Of a stretch of DNA of 64,000 nt, positions 19,101 to 27,783 are shown piece by piece. Below the pieces are notes generated by a model that worked only from the letters and a program-made list of their open reading frames with translations, made no database searches and had not been told where the DNA came from. This stretch comes from Ravibacter sp964559125 (GTDB lineage Bacteria; Bacteroidota; Bacteroidia; Cytophagales; Spirosomataceae). The stretch covers positions 8,575-72,574 of the forward strand of contig CAZLGW010000029.1 in assembly GCA_964559125.1 (NCBI GenBank). The letters are read 5' to 3'. Every line of letters begins with the position of its first letter. Within the stretch, counting starts at the first letter, position 1. The position numbers were made by a program, and so were the translations under genes.

Positions 19101-19722
19101 CGGCCAGACCGACAAAACCAGCTTCGGAGGGGATGCCATCTGGCTGGACGCAGATAACAACGGGGTCATCGACGAGAGAGACAGGGTGTTTGTCGGGAAC
19201 GCATTCCCGGTCTGGACGGGAGGATTTACCAATTCAGTGAGCTTCAAAAATTTCAACCTGATGGTCCGCTTCGACTATACGACCGGGCATACGATCTACA
19301 ACTATGCCAGAGCTTTTATGAACGGTACATGGGCCAACCAGAGCTTTCTCCAGGAGATGGTCGACAAGGGCTGGAAACAACAGGGAGACGAAGCCGAGAT
19401 GGTCATGTATCAGTTAGGCGCCGGGAACTCCAACTTCTGGAGGGGATCCGCCCACCACCTGACCACAACCAATTCCATTTTCTACGAATCAGGCAACTAT
19501 CTGTGTCTCAGGGAAGCCACTCTGAGCTATACGGTACCTTCCGCAGTACTCCAAAAAATAAAGCTCAGCGCACTGAGATTTAACATAACCGGCAGCAACC
19601 TGCACTACTTTACGAAATATTCGGGACTGAACCCGGAAGACGCCACTTCCGACGGATATAGGGACAACGGCCGTTATCCAATACCCAGAAATATCACTTT
19701 CGGAGCTTCGGTTACATTTTAA
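16126..19722 (+). CDS. SusC/RagA-type TonB-dependent receptor with STN signalling domain
   Basis: This is a 1198-residue outer-membrane importer. A signal region (hydrophobic core about residues 31-46, ending near WADPARGQ) is followed by an STN domain (about 60-135; LELTLEFNNDQLTTVLDKLG), a carboxypeptidase-regulatory-like domain (about 160-235; TVRDEQGGALPGVTILLKGT), the plug (EELVVVGYGTQS; SLQVLKDAAATAIYGARASN) and a barrel ending FGASVTF. The STN domain links it to the FecR/ECF pair upstream. SusD follows after 18 bases. Its position at the head of the catabolic series suggests it imports the glycan that those enzymes process. Confidence 0.94.
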   Translation: MYLFFTEPNRSRKKTVTRFFRSPAFRFMIRVSFCYALLLLISAQALWADPARGQNLEKLELTLEFNNDQLTTVLDKLGKLTNLQFAYNRRQISPYRVTLPKGNYSVREILERSLTNTPLNYKQLNRSIVIYSVKEKQDKQESSSVIPITLEQVAFKTVRGTVRDEQGGALPGVTILLKGTQLGTTSNSDGSFVIDVDGDNIVLIFSFVGYLSQEIPVGNRTNIDVSLEVDNKTLEELVVVGYGTQSRETVTTSISKLDARVLENIPYSNAASALQGALSGVQVSSTSGQPGAAPRIIVRGGTSINNPNGADPLYIIDGILRSNMNDISPDDIESLQVLKDAAATAIYGARASNGVVIITTKTGKSGKTRVSYSYDLTTSTVGKTYDMVNAHDYIYYSRLGVVAAARKNPAVLAQLAQPLGFGTGNDLTNNTAFTTQYLTPENQHKLNEGWQSMPDPLDPSKTIIFQDTDWQEKLFQRATSHNHHVTLSGGTDKANFNAGVGYMTNEGTAITTKFNRLTLNLNGELQVKDNLRFFGRTMYTSSGDNQVYNIAEVFYRSAGLPRTAKFTFEDGSLAPGARRNAGNPVYHLNNDVRQNSRENLTLSVGGRWDILPGLSFEPQLSLYKVTTDGYTFVPAYWDGPTIFVATRNASSTYSKMMQKQADAVFSYVNTFATDHNIDVKAGFSYFGRQNYALSASGQGAATDLIPTLNAAATPTAVGGSISDQVILGYFGRVNYNFRQKYLLSLNGRYDGASNLGANHKWGFFPGVSAGWNLHHEEFWKSLPADLLQLKLRASYGVNGNISGLSDFQAQGSYSVGARYMGTSAIQSAVIPNSFLKWEQSKTLDIGADIGLFRGRINVMLDYYRRVTDNLITNLALPPSTGFASITTNFGSLENKGIEIEVSAQVLPATSALRWDISFNASKTRHKILALPDNGIKNNRVGGYYVWDSSIGDYEWLGGLQEGGRIGDHFAWKQLGVYRTDEEARSAPVDMMIGQTDKTSFGGDAIWLDADNNGVIDERDRVFVGNAFPVWTGGFTNSVSFKNFNLMVRFDYTTGHTIYNYARAFMNGTWANQSFLQEMVDKGWKQQGDEAEMVMYQLGAGNSNFWRGSAHHLTTTNSIFYESGNYLCLREATLSYTVPSAVLQKIKLSALRFNITGSNLHYFTKYSGLNPEDATSDGYRDNGRYPIPRNITFGASVTF

Positions 19723-19740
19723 CACAGAATCAGGAAACTT

Positions 19741-21225
19741 ATGAAAGCGTTATTCAACATAGTAAAAAAAGGAGGAGCACTGATGCTTGTGGCGATGATC
19801 TCCTGTACGGAACACCTCAACCTGGAACCGGTAAGCACCATCTCCAACGCTTCGTTCTGGAAAACGGAGGACGACGCTACCGGGGCGGTGGCAGGAATGT
19901 ATGTAAAGCTCCGCAACGAAGCCCAAAATAATCTCTTTCACTGGGGAGAAGCGAGAAGCGAAGTAATGGAATGGGCAAGGCTGGCCGGCACTCTGGATTA
20001 CGAGCGCCTGTATGAGAATACCCTCGACGCCGCCTCTTCCGGACCAGGCTGGCTGGGAATGTATGCAGCCGTAGATGCTGCCAACCTGATCATCAAATAC
20101 GTTCCGGAGATCAGTTTCCGCCAGGAAGCTTCCAAAAATGCGGTGTTGGCGCAGGCCTACACCATGAGAGCCTTTGCCTATTTCACTATGGTGAAGGTAT
20201 GGGGGGATGTCATCGTCCGGACCGAACCTACCGAAGGATACGATGTAGAAACCATCTATAAGGAGCGAAGTCCGAAAGAAGAAGTAATGGCGCTGGTGAA
20301 GGAAGATATCGAAAAAGCGATCCAGCTTTTCCCGAACAACAATTTTCCCAATGGCCGCAATATCTGGTCGAAGGCGGCGGCAAATGCCCTCAAAGCCGAT
20401 ATCTACCTGTGGACCGCCAGACAGATGAACGGCGGACAAGCAGACTTTACGGCGGCGCTCGAGGCATGCAACCAGGTACAACAGACCGATGTCACGCTAC
20501 TGCCTGACTTTAAAGATATCTTTGCTTATAGCAACAAAGGGAACAAAGAGATCATCATGGCTTCGCGGTTCCAGATCCTGGAATCTTCCGACAACTATTT
20601 CAACAACATGTGGATCGGCGCAGCCGGCTTCCCCGCCGGGATCGACGAAGAGACCCGACAGATCATCGGCGCACCCGGCAACGTGATCGTATGGCAGCCG
20701 AGCGAGCTGGTAAGAAATCAGTTTGTGGCCGAAGACCAGCGGCGAAATGCGTCGTTCTGGGAAATTTACCAGAGTACCTCAGGTGAGCGGACCTACTTCG
20801 CCACTATAGTTCTGAAAGGCCAGGGTATAGTAGAAGGAGGGGTACGTCATTTTAAGAACGACGTGGTCCTCTACCGCTATGCCGACGTCCTGCTGATGAA
20901 AGCAGAGGCGAAAAACGCGCTCGGCCAGGATCCGTCCGACGAGATCAACCAGGTAAGACAGCGGGCGTATGGCGCCAATTTCAGCCAGCATGCCTTTGTA
21001 AACGGCTCGAAAGACGAAAACGATGCGGCGATCCTGAAAGAAAGGCTGCTCGAGCTCATGTGTGAAGGAAAACGCTGGTGGGACCTGGTGCGCTTCGGAA
21101 AAGCCTTCGACCTGGTGCCTTCCCTGCAAAGCAGGAAGGGTCAGGACCACCTGCTGCTTTTCCCCATCGGAAGCAATATCCTCAGCATGGAGCCCAAAGT
21201 CCAGCAGAACCCGGGGTATAACTAA
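19741..21225 (+). CDS. SusD/RagB-family outer-membrane lipoprotein
   Basis: This 494-residue surface glycan-binding lipoprotein begins MKALFNIVKKGGALMLVAMI followed by SC, a signal peptide with lipobox Cys. The SusD helical core is visible (VLAQAYTMRAFAYFTMVKVW; then the C-terminal VVLYRYADVLLMKAEAKNAL, NQVRQRAYG, LLELMCEGKRWWDLVRFGKA). The protein ends QQNPGYN, the standard SusD terminus. It pairs with the SusC encoded 18 bases upstream. Confidence 0.94.
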   Translation: MKALFNIVKKGGALMLVAMISCTEHLNLEPVSTISNASFWKTEDDATGAVAGMYVKLRNEAQNNLFHWGEARSEVMEWARLAGTLDYERLYENTLDAASSGPGWLGMYAAVDAANLIIKYVPEISFRQEASKNAVLAQAYTMRAFAYFTMVKVWGDVIVRTEPTEGYDVETIYKERSPKEEVMALVKEDIEKAIQLFPNNNFPNGRNIWSKAAANALKADIYLWTARQMNGGQADFTAALEACNQVQQTDVTLLPDFKDIFAYSNKGNKEIIMASRFQILESSDNYFNNMWIGAAGFPAGIDEETRQIIGAPGNVIVWQPSELVRNQFVAEDQRRNASFWEIYQSTSGERTYFATIVLKGQGIVEGGVRHFKNDVVLYRYADVLLMKAEAKNALGQDPSDEINQVRQRAYGANFSQHAFVNGSKDENDAAILKERLLELMCEGKRWWDLVRFGKAFDLVPSLQSRKGQDHLLLFPIGSNILSMEPKVQQNPGYN

Positions 21226-21250
21226 TTGTGGGTAACTCCCTACCCCTACC

Positions 21251-21258
21251 TACTTTTG
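21251..21258 (+). promoter_or_regulatory. Promoter -7 box TACTTTTG before the catabolic operon
   Basis: An exact TAnnTTTG match about 96 bases before the BNR lipoprotein ATG. Transcription would begin near 21264, at the foot of the inverted repeat at 21268-21330. No clear -33 element is seen. Confidence 0.4.
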
Positions 21259-21267
21259 TATAAAACG

Positions 21268-21330
21268 GAAATCAGAAGCCGGATGCATTGTTTCCCCGAC
21301 AGGGCGATGAATAAGCCGGCTACTGATTTC
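21268..21330 (+). promoter_or_regulatory. 15-bp inverted repeat in the leader upstream of the catabolic series
   Basis: GAAATCAGAAGCCGG (21268-21282) and CCGGCTACTGATTTC (21316-21330) are complementary at 14 of 15 positions, with a 33-base loop. It may be the susD terminator, a stabilising 5' stem-loop for the following operon, or an operator. No long T-run follows, only TATTTCCCC. Confidence 0.5.
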
Positions 21331-21353
21331 TATTTCCCCAAGCTCTAACACCA

Positions 21354-22520
21354 ATGAATTACAAGTTCACCCTATCAGCCTTTAAGGCCATTTTATTTTT
21401 AAGTTTAACCTGCCTGTTTTCCTGCCGGGAAGGAAATCCCGGGAGCACCGAAGGAGAAACCCCTGAAGGTAGCGCTTCCGCGACAACCGAAGGGATCGAA
21501 GTCCTCGAACGTTATATAGCGATCGACAACGTCTGCGCCTGGCCCAACATTACCCGGTTGCCCGACGGCACGTTTATCGCCACCATCTTCAACCAGCCCA
21601 GTCATGCCCGGCGGGAAGGCGACGTCGAATGCTGGGCAAGCCCGGACGGGAAGTTCTGGAGCAAAAGAGGAACACCTGCACCCCACGACCCTATGACCAA
21701 CCGTATGAATGTTGCTGCTGGTCTGGCGGGAAACGGGGACCTGATCGTGATCGCTTCCGGCTGGGTGCTTAAGGCCGGTGACAAGCCGGATGAAGGACTC
21801 TCGCTGGTGTCCGTACAGCGTCCGTGGGTCTCCCGGTCGAAAGACGGTGGTAAGACCTGGACCATTGGTCGCGATGCATTCCCCGGCGCAGAAACAGGCA
21901 TGACAAACTATATTCCCTTCGGCGACATCCTGCAGGGCGCCGACGAACATCTCCGTGTATTGGCCTACAACCAGTCAGACGATAAAAAAATTAACACACT
22001 TTCAATATTCCGCAGCGCCGACGACGGCAGGACGTGGAGTTGGCAAGCCCGGATCAGCGATGCCAAAGACGATACCGCGTTTTCGGAGGGTCACAATGAA
22101 ACCGCTTTCTTCCATACCGGCGACGGTAAATGGATAGCTGCCGCCCGCCGGTGGAAAGGAGGGCAGGCTATGGATCTTTTCAGCAGCGAAGACGACGGCA
22201 ACACATGGAAATTGAATGGCCCGCTGACCGGTGAAAACCAGCATCCCGGCCATGTCACCGCGCTCAAAAACGGAGACCTGCTCCTCTCCTACGGCAACCG
22301 TCAGAACGACCGGTACGGCGTGGCTGTGAAAATCAGCAGGGATAAAGGCAAAACCTGGGGAGACGAGCAACTGGTGATCGCCGACCTTTCCTCGAGGGAT
22401 TGCGGCTATCCGGCCAGCATAGAGCTCGAAGACGGAAACATCCTGACCCTATATTACGCCAATGGAACGACTGCCCATCAGCGATATCATATGGGAAGCA
22501 TTATCTGGAAATTGCGCTAA
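21354..22520 (+). CDS. BNR/Asp-box (sialidase-like) lipoprotein
   Basis: This 388-residue exported protein is of the sialidase-like six-bladed propeller fold. A signal peptide ends in the lipobox LFSC (Cys24). Five Asp-boxes are visible: SPDGKFW (about 96-102), SKDGGKTW (162-169), SADDGRTW (221-228), SEDDGNTW (278-285) and SRDKGKTW (328-335). ITRLPDG (66-72) resembles the RIP motif that starts sialidase domains. I cannot place the full sialidase arginine triad, so the true substrate is open. It is first in a tight series with the sulfatase (7 bases) and esterase (3 bases), which suggests removal of a terminal residue from a sulfated, acylated glycan. Confidence 0.78.
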   Translation: MNYKFTLSAFKAILFLSLTCLFSCREGNPGSTEGETPEGSASATTEGIEVLERYIAIDNVCAWPNITRLPDGTFIATIFNQPSHARREGDVECWASPDGKFWSKRGTPAPHDPMTNRMNVAAGLAGNGDLIVIASGWVLKAGDKPDEGLSLVSVQRPWVSRSKDGGKTWTIGRDAFPGAETGMTNYIPFGDILQGADEHLRVLAYNQSDDKKINTLSIFRSADDGRTWSWQARISDAKDDTAFSEGHNETAFFHTGDGKWIAAARRWKGGQAMDLFSSEDDGNTWKLNGPLTGENQHPGHVTALKNGDLLLSYGNRQNDRYGVAVKISRDKGKTWGDEQLVIADLSSRDCGYPASIELEDGNILTLYYANGTTAHQRYHMGSIIWKLR

Positions 22521-22527
22521 AACACGG

Positions 22528-24027
22528 ATGAAAGCCCCGGGGAAAAGAAAAATATTCTGGGAAGTGGTTCTCCCGATCCTGGCAGGATTGTTGGTGATCG
22601 GGTTCGCTTTCAGGGGCAGCCCCGCAAAAGACAACCGGCCGAACATCCTGTTGATCGTTTCGGAAGATCACAGCCCGCACCTTTCCTGCTACGGCGATAC
22701 GATCATCACAACCCCACACCTCGACGCCCTCGCCCGGGATGGTGTCCTGTTTACCAATGCCTATGTTACGCAGTCGGTTTGCAGCCCGTCGCGCAGCTCC
22801 ATTTTGTCAGGGCTTTATCCGCACCAGAGTGGTCATCTCGGCCTGGCCACCCATGGCTACAGGTATGTGCGGAACGTCGAAAACATCTACCGGACCCTGA
22901 AGGGACAGGGATACCGGACCGGGATGATCGGGAAGCTGCATGTCAACCCGGAAACAGACTTTCCCATCGACTATCACCCGTTGAAAGAATCGAATTTCGG
23001 CAAACTGTCGCTGGGTCGATATGCTTCCTATGCTAAAGACTTCTTCCGGGAATCGGATACGCCGTTTTTCCTGATGGTTAACTACCCGGATGCACACTGG
23101 CCTTTCCAGGACCGGGTCGAAAACAGGCCGGCGAAGACGGTATCGCCGGAGCAGATCTCCGTTTTCCCCTATATCGGATGGGACAATGACGGGATCAGGA
23201 GCCTTGTTTCCAGCATATACAACTGCATTTCCCGCCTCGACGAATGTGTCGGCGAACTGATGCGGGAATTGTCGGATTCGGGGAAGGAGCAAAACACGCT
23301 GATCATCTATTTATCTGATCACGGCGACCAGATGGCCCGGGGCAAGTACGACGTCTACGAGGCTTCTACCCGCGTCCCTTTCATCGTCAGGTGGCCGGGC
23401 AAAACCCGGACGGGCGCCTGGTCCGACGCCCTGGTTTCTACGATCGATATCGTCCCGACAGTCCTGGACGCCCTGGGACTCAAAGCAACAGACAAAAGCG
23501 TAACAGGAAAAAGCCTGCTGCCCCTGCTGAAAGATCCGCGTGGGAAGGTACGGGACTACCTGTTCACGGAGCGGAATTGCGATTATAAGGAAGCGTATTT
23601 CCCCAGGAGAGCCGTACGGGACAGGCGCTTTAAGCTGATATACACATTATTGGACGACCGCGATAATCCGTTGGCCGCCTCCTACCTGTCGGATACTCTG
23701 AATCCTCTTTATATGGGCGGACCCAAGTCGTGGGAATTGACAGATGCCCCTGAATATCTCAGGCAGATGTACGCTTCCTGGAAAAGACCGCCCCTGGTTC
23801 AGTTCTACGACCTGGAAAACGACCCCCTGGAGCACTATGACCTCTCGGGCAGCCCGGAGTATGCAAGGGAAAAGAACCGGCTCCTGCAAAAATTAAAGGA
23901 GTGGCAGGTCGAAACGGACGATCCCCTGCGCTTCCCCGACAAGCTGAAAGCGCTGACCACAGAGCACGATACGATCACCACGTCACGCAACAGGCAAAAC
24001 TGGCTCTACCTAAACTATTTATATTAA
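22528..24027 (+). CDS. Type I (formylglycine) sulfatase
   Basis: This 499-residue sulfate-ester hydrolase carries the formylglycine signature CSPSRSS with Cys85 as the residue to be converted, then GLYPHQSG. The N-terminal metal-binding segment is NILLIVSEDHSPHLSCYGD (about 39-57), and YLSDHGDQMARGKYDVYEAS carries further active-site residues. An N-terminal hydrophobic helix (about 11-27) is a signal or membrane anchor, placing the enzyme in the periplasm. The start at 22528 is chosen because an earlier in-frame ATG at 22462 would overlap the preceding gene by 59 bases and precede the leader. No maturase gene is in the window. Confidence 0.92.
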   Translation: MKAPGKRKIFWEVVLPILAGLLVIGFAFRGSPAKDNRPNILLIVSEDHSPHLSCYGDTIITTPHLDALARDGVLFTNAYVTQSVCSPSRSSILSGLYPHQSGHLGLATHGYRYVRNVENIYRTLKGQGYRTGMIGKLHVNPETDFPIDYHPLKESNFGKLSLGRYASYAKDFFRESDTPFFLMVNYPDAHWPFQDRVENRPAKTVSPEQISVFPYIGWDNDGIRSLVSSIYNCISRLDECVGELMRELSDSGKEQNTLIIYLSDHGDQMARGKYDVYEASTRVPFIVRWPGKTRTGAWSDALVSTIDIVPTVLDALGLKATDKSVTGKSLLPLLKDPRGKVRDYLFTERNCDYKEAYFPRRAVRDRRFKLIYTLLDDRDNPLAASYLSDTLNPLYMGGPKSWELTDAPEYLRQMYASWKRPPLVQFYDLENDPLEHYDLSGSPEYAREKNRLLQKLKEWQVETDDPLRFPDKLKALTTEHDTITTSRNRQNWLYLNYLY

Positions 24028-24030
24028 TCC

Positions 24031-24756
24031 ATGAAAACCCGAACCTTTCTATATTTACTCGGTTCTTATCTCCTCGCCGGCGAGAGGCTGCATGCGCAGC
24101 AAGTTCCCTGGGACAGCACCTTCAGGACAGAGCGTTACTACGTCGAAATCGAGCAACACAAGGCTTACCCTTCCCGACCGGGAGACATTGTATTCCTGGG
24201 TAACAGCATCACCTACTATATCAACTGGAACGAATTGCTGGACAACCCTGCCGTTAAAAACCGTGGGATTTCGGGAGACAATACATTTGGGATACTGGAA
24301 CGGCTGGAAGGTATCATTGGGACACGGCCGGCAAAAATATTTATCATGATCGGTATCAACGACCTTGCACGAAATGTCCCCGACAGCATCCTGGTCCGGA
24401 ACTACGAGCGGATGATCCTCAGGTTGAAGTCAGGAACCCCGTCTACCCTCATTTACCTGCAATCGCTGCTGCCGGTAAACACCGGGTTAAAAAAAGCCGC
24501 CGATCACTACGACAGGATTCCCAACATCATTTACGTAAACAATGCCATGAGGGAGCTCGCGCTGAAGCATGAAGTCACCTTTATTGATCTGTATCCCCAC
24601 TTCACCAACGGGGACCACCAGCTTAAAAAAGAATACACTTACGACGGGATCCATCTCTCCATAGAAGGCTACCGGAAATGGGCCGCAATCCTGAAGCAGG
24701 GCCGGTACCTGGACCGTACCGGCAAGAAACGAGGCAAAGGGTTCGGGGACGAATAA
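24031..24756 (+). CDS. Exported SGNH/GDSL-family esterase
   Basis: This 241-residue hydrolase has a signal peptide (to about HAQ, residue 23) and all four SGNH blocks: GNSIT with nucleophile Ser59, Gly79 in GISGD, Asn110 in GIND and Asp205/His208 in YDGIHLS. Such enzymes deacetylate or de-esterify glycans. It lies 3 bases after the sulfatase, so it probably strips acyl groups from the same substrate. The specific ester is unknown. Confidence 0.88.
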   Translation: MKTRTFLYLLGSYLLAGERLHAQQVPWDSTFRTERYYVEIEQHKAYPSRPGDIVFLGNSITYYINWNELLDNPAVKNRGISGDNTFGILERLEGIIGTRPAKIFIMIGINDLARNVPDSILVRNYERMILRLKSGTPSTLIYLQSLLPVNTGLKKAADHYDRIPNIIYVNNAMRELALKHEVTFIDLYPHFTNGDHQLKKEYTYDGIHLSIEGYRKWAAILKQGRYLDRTGKKRGKGFGDE

Positions 24757-24820
24757 GCACTACTCCGCAAATCATCTAACATCAGTTGAACGTAATCAGT
24801 AATTTAACAATTCAATACCC

Positions 24821-26032
24821 ATGAAATTAAGAACGAGTGCTCCTTTTATCACCTTGTGTTTTCTGACCAGTATCGTATGTCAGTCAGTAAATGCCGGTCC
24901 CGGCCGACAGGATACGCCCCCGTCGGGTGTTCGCAAAATCAAAGATATCCTCATCTACAGCGATACACGCTTTTATTCCTCATTCCCATCAGTAATAAGG
25001 AAGCCTGACGGGGAATTTTACCTGGCTTTCCGTCGCGCACCGGAGCGTAAGGGGTTCGGAGAGTCGCATACCAACCATGTAGACCCCAACAGCTACCTGG
25101 TGGCCGTACGCTCGAAAGACGGGGAGAACTGGACAAAGGAGCCCGAGCTGATCTATGCCCATACATTCGGAGGCTCCCAGGATCCCTGCCTCCTGCAGCT
25201 AAGTGACGGAAGCATTCTCTGTGCCAGCTATGGATGGGCCTTTCTGCGCCCTGACGCCAAGGCGATGGAAAAGAAGGAAGACTACTTCCATGCCGGCGGC
25301 GCCACATTCCTGGGCGGGTACCTGGTGCGCTCTACGGATGGCGCCAAAACCTGGCAGGGACCTATTTATCCTCCTCATATAAAGCCTGAGATAAACCTCA
25401 CTCCACTGGGTAACCCGGTACCGGCCTGTAACCGCGGCGCTATGTACGAAGGGAAAGACGGAAAAATATTCTGGTCGGTAGCCGCAACCGATTCTAAAAA
25501 AGACGGAGGATACAAAACATCCAATCACCTGCTGATCTCGAAGGACAAGGGACTTACCTGGGAATATTCCGCACCGGTGGCCGTGGACGAAAATGTCGCT
25601 TTTAATGAATCTTCCGTTTATGAAACCCCCAAAGGCGATATTTTGGCGTTCCTGCGTACAGCAAAGTACGAAGATCAGGCTTGCATCGCCCGGTCGACCG
25701 ACGGTGGGAAGACATTTACGAAATGGCAGTCGATGGGCTTTAAAGGCCATCCTCTACAGGCAATGCGCCTGCCCGACAACCGTGTACTGCTGGTTTACGG
25801 GTACCGTCACAAGCCCTACGGGATCCGGGCCAGGATTCTCAACGCAGAATGTACGGATTATGCCACCGCGCCTGAAATTATCCTGCGTGAAGACGGAGGA
25901 GGAACTGACATCGGGTATCCCTGGGCCGTGCAGATGGATGCAAAAAGGGTGCTCGTCACCTATTATTTTAACATAGACAATGGGTTAAGGCACATCGCCG
26001 GCACCATTCTGGAAATCGACCCGGTAAAGTAA
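24821..26032 (+). CDS. Exported BNR/Asp-box (sialidase-like) protein
   Basis: This 403-residue propeller protein has a cleavable signal peptide (MKLRTSAPFITLCFLTSIVC, cut near VNAG). Asp-box repeats are SKDGENW (98-104), STDGAKTW (171-178), SKDKGLTW (240-247) and STDGGKTF (292-299). FPSVIRKPDGEFYLAFRRAP (about 55-74) resembles the family's first strand. It shares the FNESS motif (261-265) with the propeller protein at 41335 (MNESS). It is not obviously the same subfamily as the BNR lipoprotein upstream, so two different linkages may be cleaved, or one may be a lyase or binding protein. Confidence 0.78.
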   Translation: MKLRTSAPFITLCFLTSIVCQSVNAGPGRQDTPPSGVRKIKDILIYSDTRFYSSFPSVIRKPDGEFYLAFRRAPERKGFGESHTNHVDPNSYLVAVRSKDGENWTKEPELIYAHTFGGSQDPCLLQLSDGSILCASYGWAFLRPDAKAMEKKEDYFHAGGATFLGGYLVRSTDGAKTWQGPIYPPHIKPEINLTPLGNPVPACNRGAMYEGKDGKIFWSVAATDSKKDGGYKTSNHLLISKDKGLTWEYSAPVAVDENVAFNESSVYETPKGDILAFLRTAKYEDQACIARSTDGGKTFTKWQSMGFKGHPLQAMRLPDNRVLLVYGYRHKPYGIRARILNAECTDYATAPEIILREDGGGTDIGYPWAVQMDAKRVLVTYYFNIDNGLRHIAGTILEIDPVK

Positions 26033-26054
26033 CCGTAACAATTTATCACTACTC

Positions 26055-26813
26055 ATGGCAACGCTCAGCAACCAGGAATTAAAAACGTCGTTCGACAACG
26101 ACGGCTTCGTTTACGTTTCCGAGTATCTCAGCCCGGAAGAAATTGACGAACTAAAGGACAAGCTCGGAAGCCTGATACGTGACAAGGCACCTGCTATGCC
26201 CCCTGAACACGCCTTCTATGAAGATAGAAACGATCCGGCCTCTCTCAAGCAGATGTTTCACCTGTCGGAATACGACCCCTACTTCGAAGAGCTTCTGAAC
26301 AGTAACAAATTTAAGGGGCTCGCCGGGACGCTGCTCGGCGAAAAAACGGCCAAAGGCCAGGTCGAATATTTCAACAAGCCCGCCGGCATCGGCAAGCCTA
26401 CCCCTCCCCACCAGGATTCTTATTATTTTATGCTGACACCGCCCCAGGCAATCACTTTCTGGCTTCCGCTGGAAGATGTGGATCTGGAAAACGGCTGCCT
26501 CCATTATATCCGGGGATCCCACCTGAAAGGGATGCGTCCGCACGGAAAGACTTCTATTCTTGGATTTTCGCAGGGAATTACGGATTTTGGAACCGAAGAA
26601 GACAAGAGGAACGAGGTAGCGATACCTGCCAGAACCGGGGATGTACTGATTCACCATGGTATGACCATACACCATGCCGGCGGAAATAACAGCGCTACGC
26701 GCTCCCGCAGAGTGATCGGCTTCGTCTATTTCGGGGAATCGGCGAAAGAGGATATCGAAGCAAAAGAAGCCTACCTGAAGAAGCTGAGGGAGGAAAACCA
26801 TTTACCGGTTTAA
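26055..26813 (+). CDS. Phytanoyl-CoA dioxygenase (PhyH) family Fe(II)/2-oxoglutarate oxygenase
   Basis: This 252-residue cytoplasmic oxygenase is of the double-stranded beta-helix fold. The iron-binding HxD is His119-Gln-Asp121 (PPHQDSYYFML). The distal His is His206 or His207 in TIHHAGGNNSATRSRR, where the arginines at 217-219 would bind 2-oxoglutarate. It opens directly with the family's FDNDGFVYVSEYLSPEEI. Spacing of 22 and 15 bases to its neighbours shows it is in the catabolic operon. PhyH enzymes act on many small molecules, so hydroxylation or oxidative cleavage of the sugar-derived intermediate is inferred. Confidence 0.88.
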   Translation: MATLSNQELKTSFDNDGFVYVSEYLSPEEIDELKDKLGSLIRDKAPAMPPEHAFYEDRNDPASLKQMFHLSEYDPYFEELLNSNKFKGLAGTLLGEKTAKGQVEYFNKPAGIGKPTPPHQDSYYFMLTPPQAITFWLPLEDVDLENGCLHYIRGSHLKGMRPHGKTSILGFSQGITDFGTEEDKRNEVAIPARTGDVLIHHGMTIHHAGGNNSATRSRRVIGFVYFGESAKEDIEAKEAYLKKLREENHLPV

Positions 26814-26828
26814 TGTTGCCATTTTAGA

Positions 26829-27770
26829 ATGGGAGTTTTACAGGCCAATTCATTAAAAGGGATCTGGGCAGTCCTCCAGATCCCTTTTAACTCCGATGAA
26901 AGTATCGATTATTTCCGTCTGAAGGAAGTAGCCGGTCTCCTGGTGCAATACGCTGTTCACGGGATTTACTCCAACGGCACTGCCGGCGAGTTCTATAACC
27001 AGACGGAAACGGAGTTTGACAAGATAAATGAGCTCATGGCAGAAAGCTGCCGCCGGGCCGGAGTCCCGTTCCAGATAGGCGCCAGCCACATGAGCCCGAC
27101 CCTGTCGCTGGAGCGCATCCGGCGTGCCAGGCACCTCAATCCCTGCGCTTTCCAGGTGATTCTTCCTGACTGGCTGCCGCTGCTTCCCGGGGAGCAGATC
27201 CGCTTTTTGGAGCGAATAGCAGATGCCGCTTTCCCTGTACCGCTGGTGCTGTATAGTCCGGGGCACTCGAAAAACAGGTTGGCTCCGGCCGATTTCAAAA
27301 GGCTGTCTGAGGCCATTCCCCCGATTATAGGGATAAAAACGGGCGCCGGAAACACCGACTGGTATGAGGCTATGCGAAATCAGCAAACCGGTCTGTCGGT
27401 ATTCGTCCCCGGACACCGTCTTGCTACCGGCTTCCACGAAGGAGTTGCGTCGGGTTCGTATTCCAATATTGCCTGTATCAACCCCGATGCGGCAAGGCAT
27501 TGGTATGAAATAATCCTGAAAGACCCCGAAGAAGGGCTGCGCATCGAAAAGCAGGTTCTCGACTTTTTTGAAGAACATATTTTCCCGGTGGCGCGCATGG
27601 GGTATTCGGACCCGGCGCTGGACAAGCTCCTGGCCGCTGCCGGCGGCTGTATCCCGGTCGGGACCAGGCTGCGATGGCCACACGAGAGTGTACCGGCCGA
27701 CCTCGTGGAAAAAGTACGCAAAGGAGCGAAAAAGATGCTGCCGGATTTTTTCTATGTAAAACAAACATAA
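26829..27770 (+). CDS. Dihydrodipicolinate synthase / N-acetylneuraminate lyase family lyase
   Basis: This 313-residue class I (Schiff-base) TIM-barrel lyase has Lys170 as the expected Schiff-base lysine in PPIIGIKTGAG, and Tyr142 in LVLYSPG at the usual catalytic tyrosine position. The substrate loop reads SNGTAGEFYNQT (48-59), a variant of the GTTGE motif. Enzymes of this family cleave or form 2-oxo acids from pyruvate and an aldehyde. With BNR genes nearby an NAL-like reaction is tempting, but no nanE/nanK homologue accompanies it. A ketodeoxy-sugar-acid aldolase or dehydratase is equally possible. Confidence 0.88.
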   Translation: MGVLQANSLKGIWAVLQIPFNSDESIDYFRLKEVAGLLVQYAVHGIYSNGTAGEFYNQTETEFDKINELMAESCRRAGVPFQIGASHMSPTLSLERIRRARHLNPCAFQVILPDWLPLLPGEQIRFLERIADAAFPVPLVLYSPGHSKNRLAPADFKRLSEAIPPIIGIKTGAGNTDWYEAMRNQQTGLSVFVPGHRLATGFHEGVASGSYSNIACINPDAARHWYEIILKDPEEGLRIEKQVLDFFEEHIFPVARMGYSDPALDKLLAAAGGCIPVGTRLRWPHESVPADLVEKVRKGAKKMLPDFFYVKQT

Positions 27771-27783
27771 GACGAGTTGACAA

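Noticed and set aside
22462..22527. Upstream ATG for the sulfatase
   Set aside because: It overlaps the preceding BNR gene by 59 bases and puts 22 residues before a normal signal/anchor sequence.
21354..27770. Canonical sialic acid (nan) operon
   Set aside because: Sialidase-like and NAL-like genes are present, but no NanE epimerase, NanK kinase, NagA/NagB or known sialic acid transporter is seen.
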